Origin: Euryarchaeota archaeon UBA561
GTDB taxonomy: Archaea; Thermoplasmatota; Poseidoniia; Poseidoniales; Poseidoniaceae
DNA: 13,630 nucleotides
Direction of reading: 5' to 3'
Assembly: GCA_002502295.1 (NCBI GenBank)
Contig: DANX01000013.1
Coordinates: 1 to 13,630 of the forward strand
The stretch's first letter is position 1. Every line of letters starts with the position of its first letter. Below are positions 1-6,152 of the stretch, piece after piece. The translations under genes were made by a program, and so were the position numbers. A model generated the notes under the pieces. The model searched no databases and had not been told where the DNA came from. It saw only the letters and a list, made by a program, of their open reading frames with translations.

Positions 1-843
1 AAGAAGAAGGCCGAGGAGAAGAAAGCCAAACCAGTCACCAAGGAAGCAAAGAAGGAAGCGGAACTTGAGCGTGTGAAATCAAGAGCAGAAACCATTGATT
101 TCAAGGTGCTCGGAAAAGCCTCGTCATCTGAATTGAAGAGCGAAGTGAAGAAAGGTGCAACCAGTTTGGAAGTTGCTGACGCCTCTGAGTTTGCAGACGC
201 CGGCTCAGCAGCTCTCATGGACGATGGTGGAAGTACGGTTATCTCCTGGACCGGTAAAGACGGCAATGCGTTGACCGGTGTTTCCGGAATCACGAGAGTC
301 TTCGGTAAAGCCGCTGTTATCACAACAAAGGACGATCTACAGGTCATCAAGGGCATTGGACCGTTCATCGAAGAGAAATTGAACGCACTGGGCATAACCA
401 CCTACCGGCAAATTGCCAACATGAACGCCAAACTTGAGGAACAAGTGAACGAAGCCATTGAGTTCTTCCCTGGGCGTGTTAAGCGAGATCAGTGGGCCAA
501 TCAGGCGAAGATTTTGCTCGGTGAGGACGTGAAATTGGACGAAAAGGCGCTTAAACAAGCCGAGGAACTCGAACGCATTGCGAAGAACGCCGAAAGCATT
601 GATTTCTCAACGCTTGGTGTTGCCACGCTTGACCAAAAGGACGACCTTGAGATCATCAAGGGCATCGGTCCGTTCATCGCCGAAAAGCTGTATGCACTTG
701 GTATCCTCACCTTTGAGCAGGTCGGAAACATGACGCCAGCCATCGAGGAACAGGTCAACGTGGCCATCGAGTTCTTCCCCGGCCGTGTCAAGCGAGACGA
801 GTGGGCCAAGCAAGCCAAGCAGTTGCACAAGGACAAGAAGTGA
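1..843 (+). CDS. Helix-hairpin-helix repeat protein with inserted beta module, 5' end missing
   Basis: The frame is open from base 1, so the start lies outside the window. A GTG at 73 is an internal codon, because the sequence before it (ELERVKSRAETIDF-like) matches the linker of the second repeat near 565-606. A Lys/Ala/Glu-rich, coiled-coil-like stretch (1-60) is followed by two copies of a unit: KDD-L-x-x-I-KGIGPFI-x-EKL-x-ALGI at 328-423 and 637-732, each followed by an IEFFPGRVKRD-x-WA-x-QAK element (460-516 and 769-825). KGIGP is the classic helix-hairpin-helix turn, which usually contacts DNA backbone. The F-x-GR-x-x-RD-x-W-x-x-QAK tail resembles C-terminal extensions of some bacterial NuoE and ribosomal-protein-like proteins (from memory). 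Between linker and first HHH (about 121-327) sits an extra GATSLEVADAS...GNALTGV module, absent from the second unit. Function is unknown; a DNA-binding or scaffold role is an inference. Confidence 0.8.
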   Translation, partial: KKKAEEKKAKPVTKEAKKEAELERVKSRAETIDFKVLGKASSSELKSEVKKGATSLEVADASEFADAGSAALMDDGGSTVISWTGKDGNALTGVSGITRVFGKAAVITTKDDLQVIKGIGPFIEEKLNALGITTYRQIANMNAKLEEQVNEAIEFFPGRVKRDQWANQAKILLGEDVKLDEKALKQAEELERIAKNAESIDFSTLGVATLDQKDDLEIIKGIGPFIAEKLYALGILTFEQVGNMTPAIEEQVNVAIEFFPGRVKRDEWAKQAKQLHKDKK

Positions 844-884
844 GGTCATCGGACCTCACGCTCTCACAGGGATGAGCGAGAGCG
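841..884 (+). terminator. Two abutting stem-loops after the HHH-repeat gene, possible terminator
   Basis: A perfect 7-bp stem starts on the stop codon itself: TGAGGTC (841-847), loop ATCG, GACCTCA (852-858). A second perfect 7-bp stem follows with no spacer: CGCTCTC (859-865), 12-base loop, GAGAGCG (878-884). There is no T-run directly after it, so a classical terminator is not shown. It could instead stabilise the 3' end or be a processing signal. Confidence 0.35.
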
Positions 885-989
885 AGACTCAACGCATCTC
901 TTCGTTACCTGTTGACCATCATCAATCCGTTTTAGGAAGCCGAACGGTCCCACGATAGAGTTCAAAGAGGGCGAGCAGGTCGGGGGGTC

Positions 990-2264
990 ATGGATGAGCT
1001 AGACAAAGGTGAAACTTACACCGTTCGTGACATGGAACTTGCAGAACAGGGTTCTCTTCTTGTTGATTGGGCACGTGCCAGGATGCCTGTTTTGGCCAAA
1101 CTCAAAGAGGAGGCAGAACGCACCAAACCCCTCGCTGGAATGCGCGTAGCAGGCTGCCTGCACGTGACCAAAGAGACCGCCGTCCTCATCGAAGCCATCG
1201 GTGCCGCCGGTGCCGAAATTTCCTGGTCGGGTTGCAACCCGCTTTCGACCCAAGACGAAGTGGCCGCATGGCTCGCTCGTGAGGGTTATTCCGTTCACGC
1301 TTGGCACGGTCAGTCCACCGAGGATTTCTACTGGTGCATCGACCGAACGCTCGAGTTCAAGCCGACCCTAACCCTCGATGATGGTGCTGACCTCATCGTT
1401 CGTGTTCACGGCGAAAAATCCGAGTATTCCGAGGGCGTCATTGGTGGAACCGAAGAGACCACGACGGGGGTTCACCGCCTCCGAGCTATGGCAGCTGCTG
1501 GCGACCTTCGCTACCCCGTCATCGCCGTGAACGACGCCATCACCAAGTGGGACTTCGACAACGTCTACGGAACCGGTCAGTCCACGCTCGATGGTATCCT
1601 ACGAGCCACCAGCGTTCTTCTCGCTGGAAAGACCTTCGTCGTGGCTGGATTTGGACACTGCGGAAGCGGTGTGGCCATGCGAGCACGAGGCATGGGAGCC
1701 AACGTCATCATCACTGAAGTCGACCCGTTGCCGGCGCTACGAGCCGTGATGGAAGGCTACCGCGTCATGACCATGGACGAAGCCGCCAAGGTCGGGGACA
1801 TATTCTGCACCGCTACAGGGATGGAAGACGTCATCGTTGGACGCCACTTTGCGTCCATGAAGGACGGGGCCATCGTGTGCAACACTGGCCACTACGACTG
1901 TGAGATCAAAATCACCGACCTCGAAGCGCAAGCCGCCTCAGTTCGTACGATTCGTCAAGACAACGAGGAATTTTGCATGGCCGACGGCCGTCGTATCTTC
2001 TTGCTGGCCCGTGGTCGCCTGGTTAACCTCGCCGCCGCAGAGGGTCACCCTTCGGAAGTGATGGACATGTCATTCGCAAACCAATTCCTTTCCCTTTGCC
2101 GCTTGGCAAAGGAAGGAGGTTCCATGGGCAAGCAAGTCTACGACATCACCACCGAACAAGACCAAGACTTGGCAACAACCAAACTCAGCACCCTTGGCTT
2201 CAGCATCGACGTGCTCACTGACGCCCAACTCGCTTACTTGGACGATTATACCGTCGGAACATGA
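990..2264 (+). CDS. ahcY: S-adenosylhomocysteinase (archaeal-length type)
   Basis: This NAD-dependent cytosolic enzyme hydrolyses S-adenosylhomocysteine to adenosine and homocysteine, relieving product inhibition of methyltransferases. Family signatures run in order through the 424 residues: GCLHVT-x-x-TAVLIE (55-68), CNPLSTQDE (82-90), DDGADL (130-135), GGTEETTTGVHRL (152-164), NDAITKWDFDNVYGTGQST (181-199) with the catalytic-type Lys186 and Asp190, the Rossmann loop GFGHCGSG (221-228), NTGHYD (298-303) and LAAAEGHPSEVMDMSFANQ (347-365). It ends with LDDYTVGT and lacks the C-terminal Lys/Tyr NAD-binding tail (KPDHYRY) of eukaryotic enzymes, as expected for the shorter archaeal/Thermotoga form. 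Some archaeal relatives prefer S-inosylhomocysteine, which the sequence cannot settle. The ATG at 990 is preceded by a G-run (982-987) that is too close to be a standard ribosome site; Met15 is a possible alternative start. metK follows 125 bases downstream on the same strand. Confidence 0.95.
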   Translation: MDELDKGETYTVRDMELAEQGSLLVDWARARMPVLAKLKEEAERTKPLAGMRVAGCLHVTKETAVLIEAIGAAGAEISWSGCNPLSTQDEVAAWLAREGYSVHAWHGQSTEDFYWCIDRTLEFKPTLTLDDGADLIVRVHGEKSEYSEGVIGGTEETTTGVHRLRAMAAAGDLRYPVIAVNDAITKWDFDNVYGTGQSTLDGILRATSVLLAGKTFVVAGFGHCGSGVAMRARGMGANVIITEVDPLPALRAVMEGYRVMTMDEAAKVGDIFCTATGMEDVIVGRHFASMKDGAIVCNTGHYDCEIKITDLEAQAASVRTIRQDNEEFCMADGRRIFLLARGRLVNLAAAEGHPSEVMDMSFANQFLSLCRLAKEGGSMGKQVYDITTEQDQDLATTKLSTLGFSIDVLTDAQLAYLDDYTVGT

Positions 2265-2305
2265 GGGTCAATGAGGCCGCAGAACGCCGCAAAGCGTCGT
2301 ATAAC

Positions 2306-2373
2306 CCGGGACATCCCTCGGAGGCTGTTCAAAAATCCCGGCATGTGAAAACGACAAGTATTGAATAGAGGAG
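2306..2373 (+). other. Possible structured leader before metK
   Basis: In the 125-base gap before metK, CCGGGA (2306-2311) can pair with TCCCGG (2336-2341) around a 24-base loop that contains a small CCTC-GGAGG inverted repeat. GAGGAG (2368-2373) lies 16 bases before the ATG, somewhat far for a ribosome site. A weak A/T-rich stretch at 2356-2366 would suit a TATA box for a leaderless start. I do not recognise a SAM riboswitch here. Confidence 0.2.
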
Positions 2374-2389
2374 TTAACAGGGCCCAAAC

Positions 2390-3637
2390 ATGGCTCAAGA
2401 TTGGTTATTTACTTCAGAATCCGTGGCGGCAGGCCACCCTGACAAATTGTGCGATGCCATCTCTGACGCCATCGTGGATGCCTGTCTTGCGCTTGACCCG
2501 AAAGCAAAGGTGGCCGTTGAAACGCTGGTGAAGGGCCGTGAAGACCGCTCACACATCGTTTTGGCCGGTGAAGTCAAGCTCGCCGCTGGCATTGATGCTC
2601 CCGATTACGTTGCCATCGCCCGGAACACCGCCGCTGAGATTGGTTATGTTGACCACGGCATCGGCATGGACGCCACCTCAGAGGAACTGTGCGACGTCAC
2701 TGAACTCATCACCAGCCAGTCTGCTCACATCAATCGGGGTGTGGTGCAGTCCGTTGACGAGCAAGGCGCCGGCGATCAAGGCCTGATGTTTGGTTACGCA
2801 TGCAACGAAACGGAAGCCTACCCCGAGCATCAAGGCCGTTGGATGCCAATGGCGATTGCGCTCTCGCAAGCCCTGACCCGGCGCGTAAGCAAACTCGGTC
2901 TTGACGGGACGCTTCCATGGGCCCGACCCGACGCTAAGTCCCAGGTGACGTTGATGCACGGTAAGGACGGGCAGCCGCTTTACGCCGATAACGTCGTCAT
3001 CGCTGTTCAACACAAGGACATGATCGCAGAGCACGGTTCGGAAGAAGCCGAGCAGGCTTATGTTCGCCAACAGGTCATTGAACACGTCATTCAACCGGTG
3101 GTCCCGGCTTCCCTTATGCTTGACGGCAAGACCACCATCCACGTCAACTCAACCGGACGGTTTGCCGACCCTGGCGGCCCGTACGCTGACGCTGGTTTGA
3201 CAGGTCGAAAAATCATCGTCGACACCTATGGAGGTCGCGGCCGACACGGTGGCGGTGCCTTCTCCGGCAAGGACCCAACCAAAGTCGACCGATCCGCCGC
3301 CTATGCTTCTCGCTGGGCTGCAAAGCACGTGGTCGCCGCTGGTTTGTCCACCGAATGTGAAATCCAACTTGCCTACGCCATCGGTGTGGCCGACCCGGTC
3401 AGCATCCGTGTTGACACGTTCGGTACCGGTCAACTCTCCGACGATGCCATCGCCGACCTTGTTGACACACACTTCTCGTTCAAACCCGGCCACATCATCC
3501 GAGACCTTGGATTGGCTGCGCCCATTTACGGCGTGACGGCGGCTGGTGGACACTTTGGGCGACAACCTGACGGCCAAACGTTCCCGTGGGAAGCGCTCAA
3601 GTCCGACGTCCTTGCGTCGTTCAAAGCCGCTTTGTGA
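2390..3637 (+). CDS. metK: Methionine adenosyltransferase (S-adenosylmethionine synthetase), bacterial type
   Basis: It makes S-adenosylmethionine from methionine and ATP, releasing phosphate and diphosphate. The 415 residues carry the classic MetK motifs: FTSESVAAGHPDKLCDAISD (7-26) with His16, Asp18 and Lys19 at the ATP/metal site; the signature GAGDQGLMFGYA (126-137); HVNSTGRF near 251; and the phosphate-binding GGRGRHGGGAFSGKDPTKVD (281-300) followed by RSAAYASRWAAKHVVAAGL. The C-terminal GVADPVSIRVDTFGTG (332-347) is also standard. E. coli MetK has 384 residues, so this copy is slightly longer, mainly around 140-240. Most archaea instead use a highly diverged archaeal MAT (MJ1208 type), so a bacterial/eukaryal-type enzyme suggests transfer if the host is archaeal. 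It follows ahcY and converges with the next gene, leaving 3 bases between the stops. Confidence 0.96.
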   Translation: MAQDWLFTSESVAAGHPDKLCDAISDAIVDACLALDPKAKVAVETLVKGREDRSHIVLAGEVKLAAGIDAPDYVAIARNTAAEIGYVDHGIGMDATSEELCDVTELITSQSAHINRGVVQSVDEQGAGDQGLMFGYACNETEAYPEHQGRWMPMAIALSQALTRRVSKLGLDGTLPWARPDAKSQVTLMHGKDGQPLYADNVVIAVQHKDMIAEHGSEEAEQAYVRQQVIEHVIQPVVPASLMLDGKTTIHVNSTGRFADPGGPYADAGLTGRKIIVDTYGGRGRHGGGAFSGKDPTKVDRSAAYASRWAAKHVVAAGLSTECEIQLAYAIGVADPVSIRVDTFGTGQLSDDAIADLVDTHFSFKPGHIIRDLGLAAPIYGVTAAGGHFGRQPDGQTFPWEALKSDVLASFKAAL

Positions 3638-3640
3638 AGT

Positions 3641-4228
3641 TCACTTTTTTCGTAAAGCGATGAACGCCCCAACTTTATCGATGGCTTTGTGCTCCAACGC
3701 CGTTATTTTGGCCACGTAGCGGTTTTGACTCGGTCCACGTTCGGTGAAGACCGGCACCATGGACGTCCATACTCCTTCGCCTTTGACACGGGAGTACAAC
3801 GCTGCCAGCACGTGAATCACGATGAGGACATAACTGAGGTCGGCCGCTAATCCATGAAGACCGATGGCCATGTCCATGGCCACTGCTTCTTCTCCTACGC
3901 CTTGCGTGTACAGGCCAGCGATGGCCAGGCCAGTAAGTGGAAGGATGGCGAGGCAGAGGTACATGGCCACGTGGATGGCTCGCGCTGACTTCTTGTGGAC
4001 GGCTGGAACAGGCACTGTGGCGCCCTGAAACGTTTCAAACCGACGCATGTAGGCATAGCGCAAAATCACGATGACAAGAAAAAGCGTGGCGAAGGCGATC
4101 TCAAACAACAGAAGCGCCGTGTCTTCCAATTCTGAGAGGTCATCGATTTGCTTGAAAATCCCGTACGCGTAGAGGGCGAGAAATCCCCAGTGAAGCACTT
4201 TCCCAAGGGTGGTGTGCTTTGTTCCCAT
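3641..4228 (-). CDS. Cytochrome b561-like four-helix membrane protein
   Basis: The 195 residues form four hydrophobic helices (about 10-25, 37-60, 84-106, 122-146). The layout matches bacterial di-heme cytochrome b561 (YodB/CybB, COG3038), which moves electrons between quinol and acceptors in the membrane. Visible family marks are LHWGFLALYAYGI with His13 in helix 1, ILRYAYMRRF after helix 2, RAIHVAMYLCLAILPLTG with His86 in helix 3, and GLHGLAADLSYVLIVIHVLAALY with His125 and His139 in helix 4. The histidine usually found at the start of helix 2 is not visible; the corresponding segment is acidic (SELED), so the heme set may differ. The ATG at 4228 has a TATA-like box about 27 bases upstream, consistent with a leaderless transcript. 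A charged tail (147-195) ends the protein. Substrate and redox partner are unknown. Confidence 0.72.
   Translation of the reverse strand: MGTKHTTLGKVLHWGFLALYAYGIFKQIDDLSELEDTALLLFEIAFATLFLVIVILRYAYMRRFETFQGATVPVPAVHKKSARAIHVAMYLCLAILPLTGLAIAGLYTQGVGEEAVAMDMAIGLHGLAADLSYVLIVIHVLAALYSRVKGEGVWTSMVPVFTERGPSQNRYVAKITALEHKAIDKVGAFIALRKK
3645..3650 (+). terminator. Oligo-T run after metK, likely archaeal-style terminator
   Basis: Six consecutive T begin 8 bases after the metK stop codon. Archaeal RNA polymerase often stops on oligo-T without a hairpin. Here the run is also the Lys-Lys end of the convergent cytochrome b561-like gene, so both uses are possible. Confidence 0.35.
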
Positions 4229-4248
4229 TGGTGCGTGGTCTCCGCTCT

Positions 4249-4260
4249 CCTCTATACGAG
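4249..4260 (-). promoter_or_regulatory. TATA-like box for the cytochrome b561-like gene
   Basis: Read on the - strand, this is CTCGTATAGAGG, with TATA centred about 27 bases before the start codon at 4228. Archaeal transcription starts about 25 bases after the TATA box, so the mRNA would be leaderless or nearly so. Confidence 0.4.
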
Positions 4261-4289
4261 TTGTTGCGACAGCATGCCCTCGGTGCGAC

Positions 4290-4324
4290 TATAAGCACGG
4301 AAGATGAAGTGCTGAGCGAGGAGG
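4290..4324 (+). promoter_or_regulatory. TATA-like box and ribosome binding site of the small membrane protein gene
   Basis: TATAAG (4290-4295) lies about 40 bases before the ATG. GAGGAGG (4318-4324) is a strong Shine-Dalgarno match with a 7-base spacer to 4332, and it supports that start. A start site near 4317 would give a short leader. This box and the one at 4249-4260 form a divergent promoter pair in a 103-base gap. Confidence 0.45.
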
Positions 4325-4331
4325 ACGTTGG

Positions 4332-4589
4332 ATGGTGCTGCTGAATCTGTGGTCGCTCGGTCATTTTCTCCAATGGGCTGGCATCGGGCGTTTTCTGCTG
4401 CGAAATTGGTGGATTTTCTTCGCCCTTTCCATCGGTTGGGAGGTGTTGGAACTCTACCTCCCGTTTGAATTCGTTGAGGAGACGTGGGACAACAAAATCT
4501 CTGATTTGGTGGTCAATACCATCGGCTTCATGCTCGGCTTAGGGCTTCGCTATGACCCCCAAACCTTGGACTCAGCTGGAGCAAGATAG
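4332..4589 (+). CDS. Small membrane protein, VanZ/YjdF-like signature
   Basis: The 85-residue protein has two or three hydrophobic segments (about 2-18, 26-43, 58-72). It carries WSLGHFLQW near the N-terminus, then IGWEVLELYLPFEF (34-47) and WDNKISDLVVNTIGFMLGLG (52-71). The order G-H-F, W-E-x-x-E, W-D-x-x-x-x-D, N-x-x-G-x-x-x-G recalls VanZ-like and YjdF/DUF2238 membrane proteins, whose functions are poorly defined. The strong GAGGAGG site 7 bases before the ATG, the TATA-like box and an in-frame TGA just upstream (4305-4307) all support this as a real complete gene. It is divergent from the cytochrome b561-like gene, and its last 18 bases overlap the end of selO on the opposite strand. A role cannot be assigned. 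Confidence 0.72.
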   Translation: MVLLNLWSLGHFLQWAGIGRFLLRNWWIFFALSIGWEVLELYLPFEFVEETWDNKISDLVVNTIGFMLGLGLRYDPQTLDSAGAR

Positions 4590-6116
4590 CATTGAGCAAC
4601 CGACGCGATGGCGAGCCCATTCAGGGCGCTTTTGGAACCATTTTTCCTCGTGCTCGGGCTGTTCGTCGTACGGCCGCTTGAGAAGTTCATGGAGTTCTTC
4701 GGTGATGGAGAAATCGCCGTGCTCTTCCGCTGAATCAATGGCCAGTTGTGCCATCCAATTGCGGAGTACGTACTTTGGATTCGTCTTCCGCATGGTGGCT
4801 CTGTCAGGCTCTTCATTCACTCGTTCCCACCACCGACCTAGCCAAGCATTCCACGCCGTTTTTGAGGGTTCTCTACCCTCGTAGAAGGCGTCGGAGAAGT
4901 GACCAACGTCGGGTTTGGTTACCGAGCAGAGAAGACGGAAGAAGATGGTCATGTCAACTTCGGAGGCCCCGAGCAAGGTAAGCAGGTCGTTCACGAGCGG
5001 TTCGTCCGATTCTTGCAGCACCCCAAGGCCAAGTTTGTCGGCCCATGTTTCGCTTTGAGCGTTCATGGCGTATTCCATGTAGTGGTCAAGAACGGGTTGG
5101 AGCCGACTGACATCGTCCAGCAGCGGGGCCATGGATTCGAGCAAACGGGCGACGTTCCAGGCACCGATATGGGGCTGGTTTCCGTAGCGGTATCGGCGAC
5201 GGCCAGCGTCGGTGGTGTTGGGGGTCCAATCCACGTCAAAGGGTTCCAACCATCCGTACGGTCCGTAGTCAATGGTCAGCCCGTGAATGGACATGTTGTC
5301 GGTGTTCATCACGCCGTGAACAAAGCCGACCCGCATCCAATGAGCGATCATCGTTGCCGTGGTTTCGGCCACTTCGGTGAGCCAGGCGATGATGCCGTCA
5401 TCCGTGCTCACATCGTGGTCGGGGAAGTGATGGCGCACGGTATGGTCAACCAAGGTTCGAAGGGTTTGATGATGGCCGTCGGACATGTGGATTTGGAAGC
5501 TGCCGAAACGGATGAAACTCGGAGCGACTCGGCACACGACCGCTCCTGGTTCGGGGGCAGGGTTGCCATTGTAGAGGACATCTCGAACCACCTGTTCGCC
5601 GGTGGTCACCAGCGAGAGGGCGCGGGTGGTGGGCACACCAAGGTGATGCATCGCCTCGCTGCACAAGTATTCGCGAATGGAAGAACGCAGCACAGCTTTG
5701 CCGTCGGCGGTGCGAGAATAAGGCGTGCGTCCAGCACCTTTGAGTTGCAGTTCAAGGAAGCCGTTCTCGGTTTCGACTTCACCCAAGGTGATGGCTCGTC
5801 CGTCGCCCAGTTGACCGGCCCAGTTGCCGAACTGGTGGCCCCCATAGCGCTGAGCGTAGGGTTGCATGCCGGCAACAGGAGCTCCGCCACCAAGCACGAC
5901 GCCGGCTTTGTCGGTACGTTCCAGTCCCAAAGCTTCGGCCATTTCGGTTGACCAGAGAGCGAGGGTTGGGGAAGGGGCAGGCGTGGGCGTGACCCTTGAC
6001 CAACATTTTCCGGGAACTTGACGTGGTCGGCCTCCCACCATCTCGTCTCCAGGCGCCTCACCCAAGAAGCGGGCGTGCCATGAGAGGGCGTCAAGCGAAC
6101 GGTTGCTCACAGACAC
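4572..6116 (-). CDS. selO: Protein adenylyltransferase SelO (YdiU/UPF0061 family)
   Basis: SelO is a pseudokinase that binds ATP in inverted orientation and transfers AMP to Ser/Thr/Tyr of target proteins; in E. coli it is linked to the oxidative stress response. The 514 residues match the family end to end: LSWHARFLGEAPGDE (11-25), RPRQVPGKCWSRVTPTP (30-46), YAQRYGGHQFGNWAGQLGDG (87-106), LKGAGRTPYSR (125-135) with Lys126, AVLRSSIREYLCSEAMHHLG (141-160), HGVMNTDNMSI (267-277) with the metal-binding-type Asn/Asp, and IDYGPYGWLEPFD (282-294). It ends CSMLSCSS; Cys512 stands at the conserved redox position near the C-terminus that is selenocysteine in many animals and cysteine in bacteria. The start is a GTG at 6116, a few residues before the first conserved block; a second GTG two codons later is possible. 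The gene starts 36 bases after the upstream surface-protein gene and may be co-transcribed with it. Confidence 0.95.
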   Translation of the reverse strand: MSVSNRSLDALSWHARFLGEAPGDEMVGGRPRQVPGKCWSRVTPTPAPSPTLALWSTEMAEALGLERTDKAGVVLGGGAPVAGMQPYAQRYGGHQFGNWAGQLGDGRAITLGEVETENGFLELQLKGAGRTPYSRTADGKAVLRSSIREYLCSEAMHHLGVPTTRALSLVTTGEQVVRDVLYNGNPAPEPGAVVCRVAPSFIRFGSFQIHMSDGHHQTLRTLVDHTVRHHFPDHDVSTDDGIIAWLTEVAETTATMIAHWMRVGFVHGVMNTDNMSIHGLTIDYGPYGWLEPFDVDWTPNTTDAGRRRYRYGNQPHIGAWNVARLLESMAPLLDDVSRLQPVLDHYMEYAMNAQSETWADKLGLGVLQESDEPLVNDLLTLLGASEVDMTIFFRLLCSVTKPDVGHFSDAFYEGREPSKTAWNAWLGRWWERVNEEPDRATMRKTNPKYVLRNWMAQLAIDSAEEHGDFSITEELHELLKRPYDEQPEHEEKWFQKRPEWARHRVGCSMLSCSS

Positions 6117-6152
6117 GCCACGCAGGGGTCCTCTTCAAACTCATGGGCGGGC

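Noticed and set aside
73..75. GTG as the start of the HHH-repeat protein
   Set aside because: The frame is open to base 1, and the residues before 73 match the equivalent linker of the second repeat, so the real start is outside the window.
2265..2389. SAM riboswitch upstream of metK
   Set aside because: No known SAM riboswitch core is recognisable; only one short 6-bp pairing is seen.
4899..5951. 350-residue open frame on the + strand
   Set aside because: It lies entirely antisense to selO, has no family motif, and its composition is that of a mirrored coding frame.
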